Below the pieces are notes generated by a model. The model was not told where the DNA came from and did not search any database. It was given only the letters and a program-made list of their open reading frames with translations. Source: Paracoccaceae bacterium (lineage in GTDB: Bacteria > Pseudomonadota > Alphaproteobacteria > Rhodobacterales > Rhodobacteraceae). Taken from it: a DNA stretch of 8,696 nt. The stretch spans positions 1 to 8,696 of the forward strand of contig RFZH01000088.1 in NCBI GenBank assembly GCA_009920815.1. The letters run 5' to 3'. The stretch's first letter is position 1. Each line of letters opens with the position of its first letter. Below are positions 5,900 through 8,696 of this stretch, one piece after another. A program made the translations under genes and the position numbers.

Positions 5900-6789
5900 T
5901 TAGTTGCCGTCGTAGCCAACCATATGCTGTTCGCCCCGTTCCCGTGCCAGATGAATTTGTTTTTGGCGTTCACGGAAACGATTTTTGTCGTCATCGGTCG
6001 TTTCACCCGAACACTGATGGCAGGCAACGCCGTGTTCGTATTCTGGACGCTCTTTATCCTCTGGTAGGATTGGGCGGCGACATGCATAACACAGTTGATG
6101 AGGGCCTTCTTTCAAGCCGTGGCCAACAGACACGCGCGCATCAAAAACAAAACAGTCACCATCCCATTTGCTTTGTTCCTGTGGGACCTCTTCTAGGTAT
6201 TTCAGGATGCCGCCTTTGAGGTGATATACATCCTCAACACCTTGGCCCAATAGATAATTCGTTGATTTTTCACACCGAATACCGCCTGTGCAAAACATGG
6301 CGACACGTTTGTTGTGGAAACGTGTTTTGTTATCTTCCCACCATTTTGGGAAATCGCGAAACGTTTTAGTGTTTGGATTGATTGCACCTTCGAACGTTCC
6401 GATGCCCACTTCATAATCATTGCGCGTGTCGATCACGACGACATCGGGTGCAGAAATCAATTCGTTCCATTCATGGGCTTCGACGTAATGACCAACGCGT
6501 GCTTTGGGGTCTACGTCGGGTTGCCCCATTGTTACGATTTCTTTCTTGAGCTTGACTTTCATGCGCGGGAATGGCGGCAAGCTTGCAGTGCTTTCTTTAT
6601 GCTCCAAATCGCTGCAAATATCGCGTCTATTCCGTGCTGTGATCCCGAAATGGTGCCGTTAATCCCCTCTTTCGCAAGCAAAAGAGAGCCATAGATTCCA
6701 AGCTCTTCGCATTTGCTTTGAAGCGGCCCCTTAAGAGCGGCGGGGTCGTCGAAACGCGTGAAGTGGTATAATGCAGCAACTGTAAACAT
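5900..6789 (-). pseudogene. trhO: tRNA uridine(34) hydroxylase TrhO, frameshifted
   Basis: TrhO (YceA) is a rhodanese-domain enzyme that hydroxylates uridine 34 of certain tRNAs. The reading is split over two frames. The 5' part (from ATG 6789) gives the amino-terminal domain, with G-S-L-L-L-A-K-E-G-I-N-G-T-I-S-G-S, and matches the family up to about residue 58 (G-I-D-A-I-F). The rest is in another frame from about 6616 on: C-S-D-L-E-H-K-E-S, M-K-V-K-L-K-K-E-I-V, then the rhodanese domain with V-I-D-T-R-N-D-Y-E and the active-site loop F-C-T-G-G-I-R-C-E, and the C-Y-A-C and C-H-Q-C pairs near the end. Between the two parts about 8 residues expected in the family are absent. This is a deletion of about 25 bases rather than a single-base slip. 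The first frame stops at 6559. A TTG at 6607 could restart the second part, but without the amino-terminal domain. Confidence 0.85.
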
Positions 6790-7064
6790 GGGCTGGGCCT
6801 TACCTTGAAATTAGGCCAAAATGCAAGAGGTAAACAAGGCTATAGCCTCATATTTAGGACCGGTTCGGTCAAGCGCTGCCAATCGGTTGCGATCTATACT
6901 ATGGACGACCTTAGCCACGTATTATGGAAATAAATCTGCGCCTGCTGTGGGTCGGATTACTCTAATCTTGAGTACATGGTTTGAACCAACGCGGAAAATC
7001 AGTCAATCCGGTTAGGTGTTTGGGGGACTAAGACCAATCGGTTCTGTGTCAAAACGATCTGATT

Positions 7065-7292
7065 TTAGCTTTTATCCCGATCATTTGCATCGCGTTCTGC
7101 GCGGGCAGCCCGCAATTGGGCCGTTTTGTCAATCCGCTCTTGCTCGTCAGCATCTAATAAACGCTTTGCGTTGATTGACGTTTTTTCAAGCTGGGTTGTT
7201 GTTTTTTTATGGCTAAAACTTGCCAAGGAAAGGTCTGGCGCAGTTTGCGCCAGATCAGATTTTTCTTGCGTCGGTGTGGTCTTTGACGTCAC
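7065..7292 (-). CDS. Small charged helical protein downstream of cold-shock gene
   Basis: A 75-residue hydrophilic protein with no recognised domain. The first half is rich in Ser, Thr and Lys and probably disordered; the second half, from about residue 40, is a highly charged helix (A-D-E-Q-E-R-I-D-K-T-A-Q-L-R-A-A-R-A-E-R). It has no cysteine and no membrane segment. Similar short proteins with a K-T-x-x-L-R-x-A-R tail are, as I recall, common in Rhodobacteraceae, which supports it being real. The only available start is a GTG, and the ribosome site is poor, since GGAG runs into the start codon. It lies 14 bases after the cold-shock stop codon on the same strand, so it may depend on that gene for transcription and translation. 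A role in cold or RNA metabolism is a guess from position only. Confidence 0.55.
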   Translation of the reverse strand: MTSKTTPTQEKSDLAQTAPDLSLASFSHKKTTTQLEKTSINAKRLLDADEQERIDKTAQLRAARAERDANDRDKS

Positions 7293-7306
7293 TCCGAAGC
7301 GCTCAA

Positions 7307-7513
7307 TTATGCAAGCGCTAGGTTTGCAGCCGCTTCACGACCGTCGCGGCCTGGCTCGATGTCGAAGGTCACTTTTGTGCCTTCGTCAAGACGAGTAATG
7401 CCTGCGCGTTCAACAGCAGAAATATGAAGGAAGATGTCCTTGCTGCCTTGATCAGGTTGAATGAAGCCGAAGCCTTTAGTGGTGTTAAACCATTTCACGG
7501 TGCCAGTAGCCAT
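7307..7513 (-). CDS. cspA: Cold-shock protein, CspA family
   Basis: A 68-residue single cold-shock domain (OB fold) that binds single-stranded RNA and DNA and loosens RNA structure. The sequence has the opening A-T-G-T-V-K-W-F-N (2-10), RNP1 as K-G-F-G-F-I (13-18) and RNP2 as D-I-F-L-H-I-S (26-32), so the nucleic-acid-binding aromatic residues Trp8, Phe15, Phe17, Phe28 and His30 are kept. The ATG at 7513 is chosen over an earlier in-frame ATG because AAGGAG stands just before it and the domain begins there. It is the first gene of a two-gene minus-strand unit. Many paralogues exist, so whether this one is cold-induced cannot be told from sequence; the symbol is a family label. Confidence 0.93.
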   Translation of the reverse strand: MATGTVKWFNTTKGFGFIQPDQGSKDIFLHISAVERAGITRLDEGTKVTFDIEPGRDGREAAANLALA

Positions 7514-7567
7514 TCCGTGTCTCCTTATAGTAAAAATACTGCAGTCTGGATTGATGCAGCCCAGCAT

Positions 7568-7585
7568 AGTCGATCCAAGTCGATC
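7568..7585. repeat. Tandem 8-base repeat upstream of cspA
   Basis: AGTCGATC occurs at 7568-7575 and again at 7578-7585, a spacing of ten bases or one helical turn. On the minus strand it reads GATCGACT twice and ends against the TATGCT that could be the cspA -10 box. Such phasing would suit a protein binding one face of the helix in the promoter spacer. The repeat itself is seen; the regulatory role is inference. Confidence 0.4.
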
Positions 7586-7693
7586 AACCGAAACCGGATT
7601 AGCGGAGGCAGAATGTCGAAGAGAAAAAACGTTAGCACGCGCCACATAGTCTGTCTGAGGTTAAAAGGCAAGCACCATTGCCATGTTTCTCAA

Positions 7694-7712
7694 TCTTTGT
7701 TCAGGACAAAGA
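7694..7712. other. Perfect 7-base stem-loop in the intergenic region
   Basis: TCTTTGT (7694-7700) and ACAAAGA (7706-7712) form a perfect seven-base stem around a five-base loop. No run of T follows on either strand, so it is unlikely to be a terminator. It may be an operator or a leader hairpin if a cspA transcript begins far upstream. No protein is known to me that recognises this sequence. Confidence 0.3.
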
Positions 7713-7810
7713 CCATCAATGTCCGGCTATGCCTTGTGCAGGCGCTTAGCCCGGCCTTGTGATGGACGCGTGAAGACATTTGATTTAACGTTCATCCAAT
7801 CGGAAAAGGT

Positions 7811-7825
7811 TGTTAAATATTAACA
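7811..7825. promoter_or_regulatory. Operator-like palindrome before SDR gene
   Basis: TGTTAA (7811-7816) and TTAACA (7820-7825) are perfect six-base arms around ATA. The palindrome ends two bases before the GAGG ribosome site and eleven bases before the ATG of the SDR gene. A repressor bound here would cover the transcription start or block ribosome access. It could also simply be part of an AT-rich -10 region. No regulator gene is in the window. Confidence 0.4.
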
Positions 7826-7835
7826 TGAGGCACAG

Positions 7836-8612
7836 ATGGATTTTGACATTAAAAACAAGCGCGTAGTTGTTTCCGCTGGCGGGTCGGGTATCGGGCGTGC
7901 CATTGTCGAAGGTTTTATTGCGCAAGGTGCGCAGGTCGCCACATGCGATATTAACCCCGATTTCGTCAGTGATCTAAAGGCGTCTTTTCCCAAACTGTTC
8001 GTTCGGCAAGTGGATGTTGCAAACAAGACGGCTGTTTCTGAATTTTGTGATGACGCTATTCGCGCATTGGGTGGTTTGGATTGTTTGGTAAATAATGCCG
8101 GCATCGCGGGACCAACATTACCGATTGAGGATATTCCACAAGACAGCTGGCAGGCCTGTTTGGATGTTTGCCTGAATGCACAGTATTATTTTATCCAGTC
8201 TTGCATCGCCGCGTTGCGGGCGAGTGGCGATGCAAGTATTGCTAATTTATCATCAGCGGCCGGCAAACATGGGTTTGCCTATCGTACACCCTATGCCGCG
8301 GCCAAATGGGGTGTCATTGGATTAACAAAATCTTTGGCAATTGAATTGGGTGATGACAAAATCAGGGTTAACGCAATTTTACCTGGTTTGGTTTCAGGCG
8401 AACGGCAAAGAAATGTTTTAACAGCCAAAGCACAGCGTTTGGGGCGGTCTTATCAAGAGATTGAGGCCGAGGCATTTTCATATACTTCGATCAAGGATTA
8501 TGTGTCCCCGCAAGACATTGCCGATCAGATTATGTACCTTGCATCTCCTGCGGGGCGACGTATCTCAGGTCAGGCGATTGCGGTTGATGGTGATACCAAA
8601 ATGCTGGCCTGA
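7836..8612 (+). CDS. SDR family oxidoreductase
   Basis: A 258-residue classical short-chain dehydrogenase. The cofactor loop is S-A-G-G-S-G-I-G (13-20), a variant of the usual T-G-x-x-x-G-x-G with Ser and Ala in the first two places but all later glycines kept. Asp38 at the end of the second strand suggests NAD. N-N-A-G is at 86-89 and the catalytic set Asn114, Ser140, Tyr153 and Lys157 is complete (P-Y-A-A-A-K). A long substrate loop spans about 188-215, and the end has the usual Y-L-A-S-P and V-D-G-D. The substrate is unknown. GAGG (7827-7830) precedes the ATG by five bases. It is followed after 18 bases by a Sir2 gene, so the two are probably co-transcribed. It is not closely similar to the SDR at 3724. 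Confidence 0.92.
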   Translation: MDFDIKNKRVVVSAGGSGIGRAIVEGFIAQGAQVATCDINPDFVSDLKASFPKLFVRQVDVANKTAVSEFCDDAIRALGGLDCLVNNAGIAGPTLPIEDIPQDSWQACLDVCLNAQYYFIQSCIAALRASGDASIANLSSAAGKHGFAYRTPYAAAKWGVIGLTKSLAIELGDDKIRVNAILPGLVSGERQRNVLTAKAQRLGRSYQEIEAEAFSYTSIKDYVSPQDIADQIMYLASPAGRRISGQAIAVDGDTKMLA

Positions 8613-8630
8613 ATTGGGCGGAGAAGAGAT

Positions 8631-8696
8631 ATGCAAACATTGTTTATCACAGGTGCAGGGGTTAGCGCCGAAAGCGGCATTCCAACCTTTCGCGGT
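8631..8696 (+). CDS. cobB: Sir2/CobB NAD-dependent deacylase, 5' end only
   Basis: The first 22 codons of a sirtuin, cut by the window edge. Sirtuins remove acyl groups from protein lysines using NAD as co-substrate. The visible part, after M-Q-T-L-F, is I-T-G-A-G-V-S-A-E-S-G-I-P-T-F-R-G, the defining NAD-binding signature G-A-G-x-S-x-x-S-G-I-P-x-F-R of the family. The start is supported by GGAG around 8619-8623 and by the signature beginning at residue 6, as in the short bacterial CobB form without an amino-terminal extension. It lies 18 bases after the SDR gene. The catalytic His and the zinc-binding cysteines lie outside the window and cannot be judged. Confidence 0.9.
   Translation, partial: MQTLFITGAGVSAESGIPTFRG

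Larger units (their letters stand above)
7514..7835. other. Shared upstream region of cspA and SDR gene
   Basis: This 322-base gap lies between divergent genes and must carry both promoters and the cspA leader. Seen on inspection: a weak cspA -10 candidate (TATGCT on the minus strand, 7563-7568), an AGTA/TACT hairpin (7529-7540 region) right beside the cspA ribosome site, a CTGCA/TGCAG hairpin just upstream of that, a tandem 8-base repeat (7568-7585), a 7-base stem-loop (7694-7712) and the SDR operator-like palindrome (7811-7825). A 49-codon frame from 7613 has a ribosome-site-like GGAGG, but I do not count it as a gene. Confidence 0.5.

Noticed and set aside
6559..6616. Programmed frameshifting to explain the two trhO frames
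   Set aside because: There is no slippery heptamer at the junction and about eight family residues are missing, which frameshifting alone would not remove.
6821..7015. 64-codon plus-strand frame in the trhO to small-protein gap
   Set aside because: No ribosome site and no protein-like pattern. The 275-base gap also shows no tRNA fold; only a GACCG/CGGTC mini-hairpin at 6858-6870.
7613..7762. 49-codon plus-strand ORF with a GGAGG sequence before its ATG
   Set aside because: The spacing is only four bases, the composition is random-looking and very basic, and it lies across the cspA/SDR regulatory region; probably chance, though a tblastn search would settle it.

Overview
The window looks like ordinary chromosomal DNA of an alphaproteobacterium, most likely a marine Rhodobacterales (Roseobacter-type) species of roughly balanced base composition. 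This rests on protein resemblance (the secreted histidine phosphatase, DUF2237 protein, TrhO, cold-shock protein and SDR sequences all read like Rhodobacteraceae versions), not on any marker gene. No rRNA, tRNA, transposase, CRISPR array, phage gene or replication origin is visible.

Layout. 80-628 (+) is a secreted histidine-phosphatase-fold protein. 660-1954 (-) is a two-gene unit, a DUF2237 protein followed by a class IV-type histone-deacetylase-family enzyme. 1955-2331 is mostly non-coding, with nested inverted repeats and one good candidate for a 32-residue protein (2166-2264). 2332-3264 (-) holds a cis-3-chloroacrylate-dehalogenase-like tautomerase with all six catalytic residues and, upstream of it, an amino-terminally truncated fumarase/tartrate-dehydratase beta domain. 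Only 23 bases away and divergent starts a tight + strand operon: SnoaL-like protein, SDR oxidoreductase and CitE-type lyase (3288-5286), followed after 111 bases by a cupin (5398-5850). 5900-6789 (-) is trhO, broken by what appears to be a 25-base internal deletion. 7065-7513 (-) is a cold-shock protein gene with a small charged protein downstream. 7836-8612 (+) is a second SDR, closely followed by the first 22 codons of a Sir2/CobB deacylase that runs off the window.

How the genes might work together. The stretch 2332-5850 looks like a small catabolic locus for an unidentified organic acid: a hydratase/dehalogenase-type tautomerase, a dehydratase remnant, an NAD(P)-dependent dehydrogenase, a carbon-carbon lyase of the CitE type and two small barrel or cupin proteins often found as isomerases or hydratases. 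No transporter, regulator or CoA ligase is present in the window, so the substrate cannot be named. The other genes are housekeeping or stress functions (tRNA wobble modification, RNA chaperone, protein deacylation).

The points most worth checking are the broken trhO, the truncated orphan fumarase beta domain at the edge of the divergent operon, the intact dehalogenase-type active site, the 32-residue ORF, and the inverted repeat just upstream of the second SDR. I found no clear sign of a wholly new system such as a defence island or a retroelement.
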